Of a DNA stretch of 64,000 nucleotides, positions 44,690-56,926 are shown piece after piece. The stretch is taken from the NCBI GenBank assembly GCA_030686995.1, contig CM060695.1:97058871-97122870 (forward strand). Reading direction: 5' to 3'. The translations under genes were made by a program, and so were the position numbers. Below the pieces are notes generated by a model. It was not told the DNA's origin. It saw only the letters and a list, made by a program, of their open reading frames with translations, and searched no databases. How positions within the stretch are numbered: position 1 is the first letter of the stretch; every line of letters begins with the position of its first letter. The DNA is from Artemisia argyi. Taxonomy: Eukaryota > Streptophyta > Magnoliopsida > Asterales > Asteraceae.

Positions 44690-46680
44690 GGACTACATCA
44701 ACAAACTTGTTGGAGGTAATGCTTTGGTGAGCAAGTCTGCCAACTGGTATTCAGTACCCACAAAGTATAATTCAACTGTACCCTTTTCAACATGCTCCTA
44801 TTTGAAATGATAACGGAGATCTATGTACTTGGACTTGGAATGATGAACAGTGTTGCAGGATATTGCTATGGCACTCTTGGAGTCACAATACATTGAAATC
44901 TTTTTGAATAAGTAGCCATAGTCCATAAGTTGTGATCTCATCCAGATGACTTGAGCACATCATGCGGACATAGCTACGTATTCTGATTCAGTTGATGACA
45001 ATGATGTGTAGTCCTGCTTCTTTGATTGCCAAGATACAAGCTTGTCTCCAAGAAACTGTAATCCACCAGATGTACTTTTGCGTGTGTCTAGGCATCCTGC
45101 ATGATCAGCATCTGAAAAAGCTATTAGTTCAAAACCAGAATCCTTCGAATACCAGATCTCCAAGTGAATGGTTCCCTTTATGTATAGAAGGATTCTCTTA
45201 GCCTCATTGAGGTGCCTTTTAGTAGGTTTAGGTTGACAATGTGAGCACATATATACTGCAAAAACAATATCAGGTCTACTAGCTGTGAGATACATGAGTG
45301 ACCCAATAATACTACGGTATTTGGTAGGGTCAACTGGAGTCCCATGTATGTCAGCATCTAGTTTTGTTGCATAAGCCATTGGTGTATTATGAGTATCACA
45401 ACTTGTCATTCCATGTTTCTTTAAAATTTCCAGATCATATTTGGACTGATTTAGAAAAATTCCAGGGGTGATTGATGAACTTGAAGTCCTAAGAAGAACG
45501 TAAGTTAACCCATCATGGACATTTCAAAATTATCTTTCATTAATTTTGCAAAAGAAATTGAATACTTTTTGTTTGTTGAAGCAAAGATAATGTCATCGAC
45601 ATATATTTGAACAATTAATAAGTCCACCCCGTGTTTTTGAGTAAACAATGTTGGATCCATCGAACCTTTAGAAAAATTATTTGCCAACAAGAAAGCAGTT
45701 AATTTGTCATACCACGCTCTTGGGGCTTGCTTGAGACCATAAAGTGCCTTTTTGTGTCTGTACACATGATTGGGACATTCAGGATCAACAAAGCCTTTTG
45801 GTTGACTAAATATACTTCTTCACGGCGTTGGCCATTCAAAAATGCCGTTTTCACGTCCATTTGATAAACAACCATATTCTTGTGAGCAGCGTATTCAAGA
45901 AAGATCCGTACAGCTTCAAGTCTAGCCACTGGAGCAAAGGATTCTTCAAAATTAATTCCTTCTTCTTGAAAAAATCCTTTTGCTACCAAACGTGATTTGT
46001 TGCGTATGACAGTTCCTTCTGCATCCAATTTGATCTTCCAGATCCATTTTAAACCAATGACAAAGACTCCATCGATTCTTTCAACTAACTCCCAGACTTC
46101 TAATCTTTCGAATTGATTAAGTTCCTCTTGGATTGATTCAATCCAGTTGTCGTAAGTCATTGCTTGTTTGATGTTTTTAGGTTCATCTTGACATACTGCA
46201 AGAGCATAGATGCAACTTTCACCATCTGTGTGGAGTCGTTGTCTTGTCATTACTGGTGCATCTAGATGACCAATAATTTGTACTAAGGGGTAATCTCTAG
46301 TCCATTTGTGTGTCGAAGGGTGAAGTTGATAATTATCACTCATATTAGCAGGATCCAAATTACGTGTTGACGACTCCGCAATGTCAAGAATGGTTGGATC
46401 CAGAGCAAACGGGTTAAAGAACGCATTTGGGTCATACTCTGCAGATTGTGGTACTGACTGATGTTCAGAATCTTCAGCTGATTGTCGTGAGTTGGAAGCG
46501 GTTTTATCTGCCGTTGATGGAGATGCAATTGGAGGAGCGTTTGAAGCAACAGTGGTTGTTGTTTGTCCAGGTGTTTCAAGTACTTGATTATTTTCAGGTT
46601 GTGCAGCGGAAATAGGTGAGACATCTGGAGGACGGTTTACAATTGTATCATCAAACAGTGGAGCAAACTGGGTTTCTAAT
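44690..46680 (-). pseudogene. pol: RT and RNase H of element A, broken
   Basis: On the minus strand: acidic/Ser-rich linker ([20 protein letters not shown]), then Copia [47 protein letters not shown], a frameshift near 45780, [28 protein letters not shown], a break after FEMSMMG (45505), then YRSIIGSLMYLTASRPDIVFA and RNase H with FSDADHAGCLDTRKSTSG and STESEYVAMSA followed by TGA. Decayed remains continue (CDSKSAIAIS, VGTEYQLADLLTK) to about 44690. The 5' end is cut at 46681 by the solo LTR, with CTAAT duplicated. Confidence 0.88.
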
Positions 46681-47704
46681 TGATTGCAGCCAAACGCACT
46701 CACAAATCAACCAAGGATATTGGTTAATGAGGATAGGCCATAAGGGTGTAGTGCAATTGATCCGGTGTAAGCACAGTATTTTTCCGGGTCGTTATGTCCT
46801 ACCGAGGTATGAAATTGTATTTTGGGAACGTTTGGAGATCAAGTGATTTGGAGATAGTTAACAGAGATATGTTTTGGGGAATTACACTAAGCAAATAACA
46901 ATGAAATTTAACCAAATAAGCAATATTAACAAATATTGGAAACCAAAATAACCTAAAACGTACTTAAAATTGAAAATGTGTGTTTAAATTAAAAACAACG
47001 TAAACGTGTAAAGGAAAAACAAATTTTAAGCAGAAATAATCCTACGGGGATGAAAATTACTTTCTTATAAACCTAATAATAAAAGAAAATTTTAGAAAAA
47101 AGAAAATTATTTTTTTTGATTTTTTAATTATTTATTATTAATTAAAAACTATTTAATTACTTAATTAAACTTATTTAAATTATTAAAAATACTAAACTAA
47201 CTTGAAAAATTATGAAATTTTTTCTAAAACTTCTTAACCATCACATGAATCCTAATAAATTATAAAATGCTTCTACAACTTATAAATAAGTTGTTTAAGA
47301 TTTTATTTACCTATTATTAATTAAAAACTAATTAAACTAAATTTAATTATGAAAAATATTAAATGAACAGTAAAAATTATGAAACTTGTTCTAAAAATAC
47401 TTTATGATGACAGAAGGCTAGGAAAAATATAAAAAGTTTCAAGTGCTTATAAATAAGCAGTTTAATTATTATTTATGAATTATTAATTAAAAACTAAATA
47501 AACTGATTTTAATTATTAAAAATACTTAATTAAAAGTGAAAATGATAAAAAAAATTCTAAAAATACTTTAGAATAGCAGAAACCTAGGAAAAATAAAAAA
47601 AACACCAAATAGCTTAATAATAAGCAGTAAAATAAGCTGAAAAGCTTAAATAGAAGCTATCACTTTATAAATAAAAAAGGAAAACTAAAACACTAAGCAT
47701 ACCC

Positions 47705-47773
47705 TAGGGCAGATGGTGCTTGACCTTGGTTTGGTTTTGTCTGTGGGAACCAAGAGGTCACAGGTTCGAATCC
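47705..47773 (+). promoter_or_regulatory. tRNA-like A/B box block in the solo LTR
   Basis: TAGGGCAGATGG (47705-47716) and a perfect B box GGTTCGAATCC (47763-47773). Homologous to 16340-16409; the B box is better here than in the younger copies. Confidence 0.5.
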
Positions 47774-48511
47774 CACAAACACCACTTTCTATTTTTATTT
47801 TATTTTTGATTTTTCTTTTTACACAACTGAGCAATAAGCACAAACAAGTAACTTTTATGAAAACGGTTTTTATGAAAATCACAAATAAGCTCCGAGTAAG
47901 CTTATTTATACCCACAGTTAACACTTAAGCTCAAAAAAAGATTTTAGTTTGAAAAAGCTACTAAATAAGCTACACACTAAACACCTAAGTGATATTAAGT
48001 TAAAATCTATTGCAACAAACTTAAAATAAGCTAAAATAAACAGATAAGCACACTGATAAGCATATATAAACAGAAATAAGCAAATCCAAATCCAATAAAC
48101 CAAACAGGCCTGTAAGGGCTTGTTGCAGGCTTGATTTAAGCCCACCAAATAAGCTCAGGGGTCCAAAGTGAGCTTAGATACGAAAAGCCAGCTAAGTGAG
48201 CTTCTCAGAAAGCCAAGAGGTTCAGATTGGGTCCCATAGATAAGCTCAATAAGGACTTGTGAAATTCCCTTGGTATACACTTATGAGTCAGTGTGTTGGG
48301 TAGCTAGGCAACTAACCAGGCTAAAATAAGCTATGTGCACAAGCTTCAAAGCCCAAAATAAACCTTGAACCAACAAGCTAGAACTATAAGCTTCCTAAAA
48401 AGCCAAAGGGCTCAGAGAAAAGCTCACTGATAAGCTCTACAAGAGCTTATGAACTTACCCTTTCCACACTGATGAGTCAGTGTGAGTGGGTCAAGTGTGG
48501 CTTATTCCAGG

Positions 48512-48777
48512 TAGAGCTGGCAAATCGTGTCTTAACGGGTCTTAACAGGTTCGGAGCGTGCGAATAACATAAGTTTCAAACATGAAAACGACTCGTTTAA
48601 CACTTGGTTTTGGTGGTTTGAGTATGACAGTTATACGTTTTATGTATCAAAAAAGCTAAATATTGAACCCTAGAATACTAAAAACAATTATTTTAAAAAA
48701 TAAAAAAATTGCATAGTACATTTTTTCCCTTAACAGGTCTTAACAGCTCCTAACAGGTACCCAATTTTCCAGCTCTA
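48512..48777. mobile_element. hAT-type MITE (266 bp)
   Basis: Ends TAGAGCTGGCAAAT and ATTTTCCAGCTCTA, near-perfect inverted repeats, with an 8-bp duplication ATTCCAGG on both sides (48504-48511, 48778-48785). The size of the duplication and the TAGAGCTGGCAA ends are typical of plant hAT MITEs. No transposase. Confidence 0.92.
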
Positions 48778-49383
48778 ATTCCAGGCTTAAAAATAAGCAA
48801 ACAAATAAGCAGCAAACTAACTGTTAAGCACATGCACAATGAGACTACACTATGAGCTTTCTAAATCAAGAAAAAGCTCAGGCTAAGGTTGAGGAATGAA
48901 CAAGCTAGGGTCTTTGGAAAATTGGCTTATAAGCCAAAGTGTCCTGGTGCAGGGCACCTTTTTAGAAAATGGGCCAAAAGAAGGGCATAAATAAGCAGTT
49001 TAAAAAATTCTGAAAAATAAGCAAAAATAGGGATTCAAAAGCTCAGCTGCCAAATACTAAAATCCCACAAGCTTAAAGGATATTATTGAAAATTGAGGAA
49101 ATGAAAAATGAAAACAAAAATGGTTTTCTGAAAACTATATGCAATTTTAACTTTTTCATTTGTTGTGCTAAGTTGACTTCAGTGAACTTCTAATGATCCT
49201 AAGCTACTGATTATGTTATTTTAAGCTAATGTGAAATGAAATTAAGCTATTATAACAACTAATGAGCCTATCTATACGATTATGCAACTTAAAAATGCCT
49301 ACTATGTATACTAAATGAGATTAGAGGTGATTATGACTTTTTTCTTAAGGACCACTTATTTTTATGACCTAACTGAGCTAATA

Positions 49384-49579
49384 CTCCCTCCGTCCCATAT
49401 TAAGTGTCCGCTTACATCATGCACAAAGTTTTAGAAAATTCCACTAACTAAACTCTCCACCAATCAAATATCATTTTTACCCACTAAACTCTTATCTCAT
49501 TGGTTGAAATAGAATATGGACACTTAATTTGGGACATCCGAAGATTCCATTGTGGACACTTAATATGGGACGGAGGGAG
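49384..49579. mobile_element. Stowaway (Tc1/Mariner) MITE (196 bp)
   Basis: Ends CTCCCTCCGTCCCATATTAA and its inverse, flanked by TA (49382-49383, 49580-49581). The CTCCCTCCGTCCC terminus is the classic plant Stowaway end. A second partial copy of the end motif lies inside (GGACACTTAATTTGGGAC near 49517). Confidence 0.95.
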
Positions 49580-51570
49580 TACTACCTAATGTGAGATGTC
49601 TCAACAGAAAACAACAACAAAAACAACCTAGAACTCAAAGATCCTCACTGATCCAATCAACCCTTAATGTTGTCTGATATAGGATTTTTCAAAGCAATTG
49701 GTTGAATTTGTTTTGGAAATTGAAAATTTAGTACTAAATAAGCTAAGTGATAATGAAACAAACAAATGAGATCCAAAATAAGCAGTGAACAATAAGAGAT
49801 AAGCAAATGCACTATAAGCTAGAATGCAACAGTTACTATGCAAATTTAGCAATAACTACCTTCTAATCAACAAAACAAGCATGAATACCAACAATTAACC
49901 TAGATAAGCAGTAAGGCACCAGAAATAAGCACAGGAATAAGCCAATAAGCACTACTACAGTAACTTACCAAAAATTAAGAAAATGGCTTACAAAGGGTTC
50001 GAGCTGAGAACAAAGGGTCCAAGTACCAACAACCTGTCCTAAAGCCTCCCCTGAGACACTAATACCATGGCCATCCACAATTAACCATGCTCCTTGCTTC
50101 TTTCTTCTTCTCTTTTGATTTTTATTTTTCACTTATTTTTCTTGATTTGTTTTTTGTATTTTTAAGTTTTCTGATTGGAACTTGTTTAAATGATTTCTAA
50201 TCTTTTAAAAGCTTATAAGTAGGCTCAAGTGAGTCTAATGGAACAATAATGATGACTTTTTAACAATAATTAAGCTAAAATGAAATTTTCATTAAAATTG
50301 AGCAAAATCTGAATTCAACAAAGGAACTTGAAATTTATATTAAAGATAATTCAAATTACACTAGGAATACTGAAAACAAGCTTTTTAAACTAAGTCTTAC
50401 AACTGAAAATGGAAGTTACAAAAAAACGACATGAAAATTTTAAGCTAAAACTACTACTCTCTCCTTGGTGCTTCTTCTTCCTTTTATAGTGACAATTAGG
50501 GTTCCTCTTGAGTCTCTGCAACTTTCCCACTTCATTTTAATCCATTGGATGAGTGAGAATTGATCCTGGCCCTTGATTCCATTTTTGGCACCAAAATGGC
50601 TTATTGCAATTTGCTCAGTGGTTGAGTGTGAGGTGGGATGAAGCATTAAATGCTATTGTTTGGGAGTGTTTGGAGGTGATGGGTTGGGCGGTGGAGGTGA
50701 TGGGCAAGTTGGTGGAGTTGCAGGTCAAGTGGAGGGGGGAGGTAGAAGGGAAGGGGTGGAGTTTGACTAGGGTGTTTGACCCTGTGTAATTACAATTAGG
50801 GTGTTGGGTTGGATTTGGTCTTTGGGCTTGGAATGGGCCTGGTTAAAGGGTGGACTGGATTGGAGACATAAGGGTGTGGATTGGGTTGGTGTTTGTTTTG
50901 GGTTTATAATAACATAAAGGGTCCATTTGGTTGTGTAGTAAGCAAAGCCCAAGTACCAATTATGTAACTTCCTGATTTTTGAGGGGTGGATTCTGCCAAG
51001 CTGTCCAAAATATAAACCAAGGGTTTTTCTTGCCAAACTTCAATTCCCAAGGACTTTTTCTGTTTATTTTCCAAAATAAAACTTCTAGGGAATAATTTTG
51101 TCAATACTTGAAACTTGAGGGACTGAATCTGCAAAATATTCAAAATTATCATCCAAGGACTAATATTGACAACTTTTGATTTTCCAAGGACCTTGGTTGA
51201 ATTTTCTTCAAAAACGAAAGCTCAGGGGTCAATTATGTTAATTTTGAAACTTGAGGGACCATTTCTTCCAATTTTTCAAACTTTTGCTCCAGGGACTATT
51301 TCTGGCATTTTGTGATTCCCCAAGGTACATTTTGACAATCTAAGCTAAAAAATGGTAATTTGCTTCCCCGGCTTTGGCTTTTGACATGTTTTCCAATCTC
51401 GTGCTCGTTTTTGTCCTTTTTGGCCTGATTTATGCCTGTTTCTGAATTATCTGTTCCTGCACGATTACAAACACAAAAACACAATATCTTTCGCATTTGT
51501 GGTTAGTTTGTGTCTGTTTTGGTCTTAATTTGGAAAGGAAAAGTTGTGTGAATAAGCACATATCACTAAT

Positions 51571-53116
51571 TCTCTAAAGGTGAGAGTCAAGGGTTCAGCT
51601 AAGGAATCTGGAAAGTTCAAACGGTAGGTTGCGGGTCCTAAGCTGTTTTGCTCAAAAGCCATCTGTGTAAGCTCATCAAAATTAGCATGAATAGTCTCTT
51701 GAATTTCTCTCGCACGACCATTCCATATCCGAAAGCCTTTGGAATTTTCACAATATCCAACAAAGATACCAATGTCAGCCTTTGCTTTAAGTTTACCCAA
51801 ATCATCACGATCATTGACTGGGTAGCAAAGAGCACCAAATACATGAAAGTAATTAATGTTCGCTTTCTTTTTGTGAACAATCTGATAAGGGGTTTTGTGA
51901 TGGCGTTTAGTGATCATATAACTGTTTTGAGTGTAACATTCAGTTGAAACAGCTTCCGCCCACAAGTAATCAGGTAGTTAACCATTGATTAACATAGTCC
52001 TTGCAGCTTCCACTAACGTTCTATTGGGTCTTTCGACTACTCCATTCTGTTCAGGGCTTCTTGAGTGGATTTTGATGTTCAATTCCCACTTTCTCAAAAT
52101 AAGACCTAAGTGTCTGATTCTTAAATTCCGTTCCATTATCAACAATTACTAGTATGTAGTGTTTGTCGTTGATACTTTGAACACGCATTGGGCCACACAA
52201 ATCCATATGAAGCAGTTGAAGAACATGATCAGTACTGTATTCAGTTTTTGATGGGAAATGTGCACGAGTACTTTTTCCTTGTTCACAAGTCGGACATAAG
52301 TGATCTTTGGCATATCGGAATCTTGGAAGACCATCAAAAAATTTATGACGAGCAAGTTCAGTCATTGTTTTGAAATTCAAGTGAGAAAGTCGTTTATGCC
52401 ATAACCATGATTTAGTCGAATCAACTTGGGAGAGAAGGCATATTGGAGAAGATGCAATCATATCTGGCATTGAGATGGTGTAGAGACTGGTTTTGCGAGT
52501 ACCTGACATGAGATCATTTCCTTGTAAGTCACGAACAAAACAAGTTTTCTCCTGAAATGCGACTTCTAAATCCCCATCAACAAATTGTCCAATGGAGAAA
52601 AGATTATGACCAAGACCTTCAACATAGTAAACACGACTAATTTTGATATTTCCATTGACGTAATCATCATATCCCATAATAGCTTCGAAATGATCATTCC
52701 CGAAACATACAGTGCCGATGAAATTGGATACAAAGTTTACTAATAGTTTGAGATTGCCAGTCATATGTCGGGTGCAACCGCTATCAACAATCCAGAGAAC
52801 AATTTGAACCACCTACATTACATGAAGACGACGAAGATGGAACATTGGTAAGGGTGGAACCCAAAGAAGTTGTGGGTTCCGGTTGGTTAGAAGCACACAC
52901 AGTTAGAATTTTAGGAATCCATTTAAAGTTAGGTTTTCTTTGTAACCAATGTTGCCAGTTCCAACTAGTTCGTGATTTCTTTTTAGTGAATTCACTATGT
53001 GAGGACATGTTCCTAGAATTGTTGTTTGCAACTATGGGGGTAACTACAACATCATTTGAAACAGTCGTTGGCGGTTTTTTGGCTAAAGTTACGTGTAAAA
53101 TAAGGTTTTTGACCAC
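51571..53116 (-). pseudogene. pol: Protease and integrase of element A, broken
   Basis: On the minus strand from about 53116: a basic linker (KKKSRTSWNWQHWLQ), protease WIVDSGCTRHMTG (52790 region), pre-integrase (YYVEGLGHNLFSIGQF, WLWHKRLSHLNFKTM), then LLHMDLCGPMRV. The integrase core jumps from YILVIVD directly to NGTEFKNQTL, a deletion of several tens of residues that removes the segment before the second catalytic Asp. A frameshift follows near 52085, and a TAA near 51980 precedes LWAEAVSTECYTQNS (51965 on) and FGALCYPVNDRDDLGKL. The end of the frame runs into the solo LTR at 51565. Confidence 0.88.
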
Positions 53117-53203
53117 TTTTTGAGAAAAATATAGGTAATGGGTGAAAACTTACGCGTAAAGTAATCTGGAACTTCAAAAATTCACTATTTTTGCATAAAA
53201 AAT

Positions 53204-54274
53204 TGTGGAAAACTAGAAGGGGGTTGAATAGTTTACCAATTTTTATGTTAATTATCTTGTGAAACTTTACGTTTAATCAAAGATCTAAACTACAAGACAA
53301 TATATAATATGCAAGAGTAACGAAAGAAACAATCAAACCACAACACGATAGTTTATCGTGGTTCGGCTACAAGGACTCTTTTTCCTTGCCCTACTGCACG
53401 CCTCGAGTATCCAGCTCGAGAGTTTCTTTAACAAGTCAACAAGCTCCTTTCATCGGCGGAGAAAACCTTACACGTCGCTTACACAAGATTACCGACACAA
53501 AGCTAGATGTCGATTTCTTTTACAAGGGTACAACCATTCCTGTCACACTATGTATTTTAAGGCCTGAAATACTAACCGATCACTACTGAATATACACAAT
53601 CAAAGGAAGTATAGACTACACGAAGTCTACACAATGCTAAGCTAACAAGTCATGCAACGTTGTGTTCAATACTTGTAACTTTGATATGAACTTGTGAACT
53701 TCTTTGCTACAAGAGAACTTCACACAAATAAAATGTTAATGAGTTAGATGAATGATATGAATATGTATGTGCAAAGTATATATGAGAAGTGATGAAAGAT
53801 TTCTTGCAAGTGACTTGGTATTTATAGCCAAACAAACCAGACCACTGGCGGATCCGGCGGAACCTAAACAAGGGTTTCGCCCTTGTAACCCCAAGGTTCC
53901 GCCAGTGTCTGACAGTCAAAGCTTTCAAGAAATCTTTCCATATCTAGCAATGTCAAATCAAGCTTCTTCAATTCAACACACAATAGATAGAGTAAGAGAC
54001 CATCTATAATGTGTAAGAACAATGTGTAAGAAGTCTTATGGAAAGTCAAACACACAATCTTTCCATAAATGCACATGTTACATTTTCTATATTTAGAAAT
54101 ATGAAAATGTTGTGTTAAATGTGAAATGTAAATGTAGCAAATAAAGTCTAGTTATGCAAGACTCAAACTAAAATCATGTTTTACTAAAAACTAAAGGTTA
54201 CACTTTGTCGTTAACAAAACTTAGCAAAGATCGTAAAATATAAATAACGTTTTTAGGCGATATTTTTATTAACA
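53204..54274 (-). repeat. 3' LTR of B (about 1071 bp)
   Basis: On the minus strand TGTTAATAAAAATATCGCC, directly after AAAAGGGGGAGAT, and ending TTTTCCACA. It includes a 17-bp palindrome CACGATAGTTTATCGTG followed by GTTCGG (53344-53360), a TATA box (53818-53830) and a CTGGCGGA inverted repeat (53843-53907). Length fits Sireviruses. The left end is a guess to within some tens of bases. Confidence 0.65.
53818..53907 (-). promoter_or_regulatory. U3 promoter of B: TATA box and CTGGCGGAACC inverted repeat
   Basis: Minus-strand GGCTATAAATACC (53818-53830) has immediately upstream CACTGGCGGA-TCCGGCGGAACC (53843-53864) facing AGGTTCCGCCAGTG (53894-53907), able to pair as a hairpin. The same motif is repeated in the B interior (56418-56538). 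Confidence 0.6.
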
Positions 54275-54856
54275 ATCTCCCCCTTTTTGTTGATGACAAA
54301 ACATAAACTTTATTTTTAAGTAAATCGCTAATTTTAGTGTTAAGTCTTTAAAAGTTTTGTATCTAAACTTGTTTTACTTATTTGATGAAAAATCATTTAA
54401 GAATATAAGTTTAAACATATTTTCTCCCCCTTTTTGTCGAAACAAAAAAAAAGACTCGCGAAGCGGAAAAAAATGCAAGTGCTCCCCCTTGGACAATACT
54501 CCCCCTAAATGGAGTGCCAAGTTAGGAAACATGGATTTTGAACCTACAACAAAAGAGTTAGTTGGTGATAATTACACACGACAAATCGTGTAGTCACAAC
54601 ATAATATGAGAATAGAAGCAATCACAATCACAACTCATATAAGGTCAACCAACAATGCAATCATGATAGTAGAAAAGATGTCATTCCAAGTAAAATTCGA
54701 CTTTTTAAAAGTCAAAGACAAGAAATGAAAGATATCTTCCTACTTTTAGAAATAAAAAAAATATAAAGGAAAAATAACAAAGAAATAAAATTCTACTTCT
54801 ATAAGTGGATGTCACCCAACATTTTCCTAAATGGGGCAAAGCCTCCATAGTACGCT
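54275..54856 (-). other. Non-coding 3' region of B with repeated polypurine tracts
   Basis: Sense AGGGGGAG-like tracts at about 54277-54284, 54423-54431, 54483-54489 and 54500-54507; the first touches the LTR. No gene. Confidence 0.65.
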
Positions 54857-55900
54857 CTAAGAGTTTTTTAGATGTGAGAGAGCATCCAAACATTCAAGAA
54901 TGTGTTGTAGAGCAAATCGGGTTTCATCTTGGACTTGGTGGAGCATGATTTTTATGCTCTCACTTATTTTAGCCGCCCGCTCACAATGTGAGAAACCATG
55001 GCGGGGATTGGGTAGGATTTGATCATGGAATGATGGTTGAGGTGGTGGAATTGTGGCAGTTTCTTTGGAAGAGGAAGGGTTTACAACGGATGCAAGCAAG
55101 GTGGTTTGAAACTCCATGGCTTGATGGAGATGATTATCCTTCATGCTTTTGAAAGCATAGAGGTTATCAAGGCGGTCGTTGATTTCCTCGTGGGAGTTTG
55201 GAGGTTTGTTCCATAACGACGCCTCAATTTCCTTATATGAGGGAAAGAGGGACTCAAAGTGGTGGGAGTGGGATTGTGGTTGTGATACTTGAGGTTGTGG
55301 TGGTTGGTGTTGTTCTAGGTGAGGTTCTTCATAGAGGGGTCCATGGATGTCTTTGTAGATGGGGTGAAACAACAAGGGTTTAGGTTGTGAAGGTTGTTCT
55401 TGTGGTGGTGGTTCTTGTTCAAATGGGATATTTGGCTCAAAGAATGCCCGTGTATGTTCATTTTCCATTCGTTCGATAGAAGCAAACGAAGGCAAGGGTG
55501 GTGGATTTTGTGATCTAGGTGGAATATCCTCAAGATTGTCTAGAAAAGGATGTGGTGATGTTGGTGGAGTTCCAAAGAGTTCCATTGGTTCAAGTTTTGG
55601 TGATTCATGTGGTGATGGAGACTTGGATGGTTGAGTTGGAGCCGGTTGTGGACTTGGATCAATGAGTGTCTTTGTTGGTGGTGGAGTGGTGATAGCTTGA
55701 TTGAATTTTGGTGATGGTGTGGGAGTTGCAAGATTAAGAAAATTCTCGTCTTTGATAGGTGAGGAAATGATTAGTGGTGATTCATCCGAAGATGAGGAGC
55801 TAAGGTTGATGGTGGTGTTGCAACAAAATGGTTTTACACTTATTCATGCGGTTCTCCTAATGGGTCGGGATAGTGGAGAGGTGATTGTTGACTTTGTCAT
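54857..55900 (-). pseudogene. Pro-rich accessory ORF of B
   Basis: ATG at 55900 (MTKSTITSPLS) is followed in frame by TGA at about 55844-55846. The frame then stays open to 54857, with the next ATG at 55585. Content: Ser cluster (NLSSSSSDESP), long Pro/Gln/His-rich segment (PPPQEQPSQPKPL), then a helical C-terminus (ERAAKISESIKIMLHQVQDE). It is probably the C-terminal part of the Sirevirus accessory protein whose N-terminal domain is coded at 56927-58036. Function unknown. Confidence 0.55.
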
Positions 55901-56926
55901 TGTAAAAATGGTGGTGTAGAGGATTAGATTCAGATATTAAGATGGTGATGGCGTGATTTGGAAGTGTTCTAAGATGGTTAAATTTATAGAGTTGAAGAAT
56001 TGTGGAAAGGAGTGTTTGGATTTGATGTTCTACCATACAAAAGTTGAGGTTTCTAATGATTTGGAAGAGTTATGAAGGTTGTCAAATCACTAGAAGCCAA
56101 TCCAATGAAAATGGTGGAGTAAGAAGACAAAGATTTGCACTAAATGCTTAGTGATATTGTCATAGTGTTTTGGATCAGATGTCCCACGGATACCAAGGAA
56201 CCTTTAAGAGGGTTCCTTGCCTTATGGCCAAGGGTTCCTTGGATTGGTTATAATTAAATTTGATTTTTGGCAGGAAAGGGGTTTCTAGTGGTTCTAGAGG
56301 CTGAGATTGATCCTAATGTACTTATCAAGTAATGAGAAAGGATTTCCTAACTAAAAACTCTGATTAGGAGTTATGGGAAATATGGAATTTCGAAAAGTTA
56401 AGAAAATTTGCAGGTTGCCTGGCGGAACCCTACGACATCAAAGGCGAAACCCTATTTTGGGTTTCGTCTGGTCCGTTGGGCCAAATTTAGGTAACCCAGA
56501 AAATTACACTGGCGGAACCCTGTTTTAGGTTCCGCCAGACCCCAAAAACTGGACAAAACGCGTTTTTCGTCGTCGAGACGATTTCCAATTTTTCCAAAAA
56601 TTCCTAAAACATAAACTTACATTTAAATCTGGTTAGGAAATGTAAAAATTAGATATAGAAACACTCTTACCAATGGACTTCGACCGGGGGCTAGCGAATT
56701 TCACTATTCTTAGTGAAATTTTTCATAGATATGAAAATTTGACAACATGCCAAATGTTGTCATCCTGCATAATCGTTAGCACAAACATTCTCTAGACATA
56801 ACCAAATATCCCTACAAATACATCAATCCATGAAACAAAGTATTAAACATCCAAATTGTTCAAATGTATTAAACATCCAAATTGTTCAAACGACACGTAG
56901 TGCCAAGCACTACTTCACACACGCTC
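55901..56926 (-). other. Spacer between accessory ORFs of B
   Basis: No gene. It holds three CTGGCGGAACC / GGTTCCGCCAG copies and related GGCGAAACCC and GGGTTTCG phrases (56418-56538). Confidence 0.6.

Larger units (their letters stand above)
46681..51565 (-). repeat. Solo LTR related to element L (4885 bp)
   Basis: TGATTGCAGCC ... CACATATCA, flanked by CTAAT (46676-46680, 51566-51570), with no primer site, purine tract or interior. Over its length it parallels the L LTR: CCGGGTCGTTATGTCC near its start, the A/B box block, the ATAAGC-rich middle, sense TATA (ACTATAAAAG, 50481-50490) and GGGACT-like repeats near the end (50975-51330). Removing two MITEs leaves about 4.4 kb. Recombination between two LTRs is the usual origin. 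Confidence 0.88.
35696..53203 (-). mobile_element. A: Sirevirus-like Copia element, minus strand, split by a solo LTR
   Basis: On the minus strand: protease-integrase (53116 to 51571), [solo LTR 46681-51565], RT-RNase H (46680 to about 44690), a spacer with a GCGTAAG array, a long accessory ORF (42662 to 38301), 2.3 kb of non-coding, polypurine tract, 3' LTR (36023 to 35696). The accessory ORF after pol and the repeated CTCCCCCT tracts are Sirevirus traits. Gag and the 5' LTR are missing; sequence changes to B at 53204. It inserted in RT of C after CATAT (35691-35695). All ORFs are decayed. Confidence 0.8.

Noticed and set aside
46681..51565. Complete LTR element rather than a solo LTR
   Set aside because: No second LTR copy, primer site or polypurine tract; one set of LTR landmarks spans the whole length and CTAAT flanks it directly.
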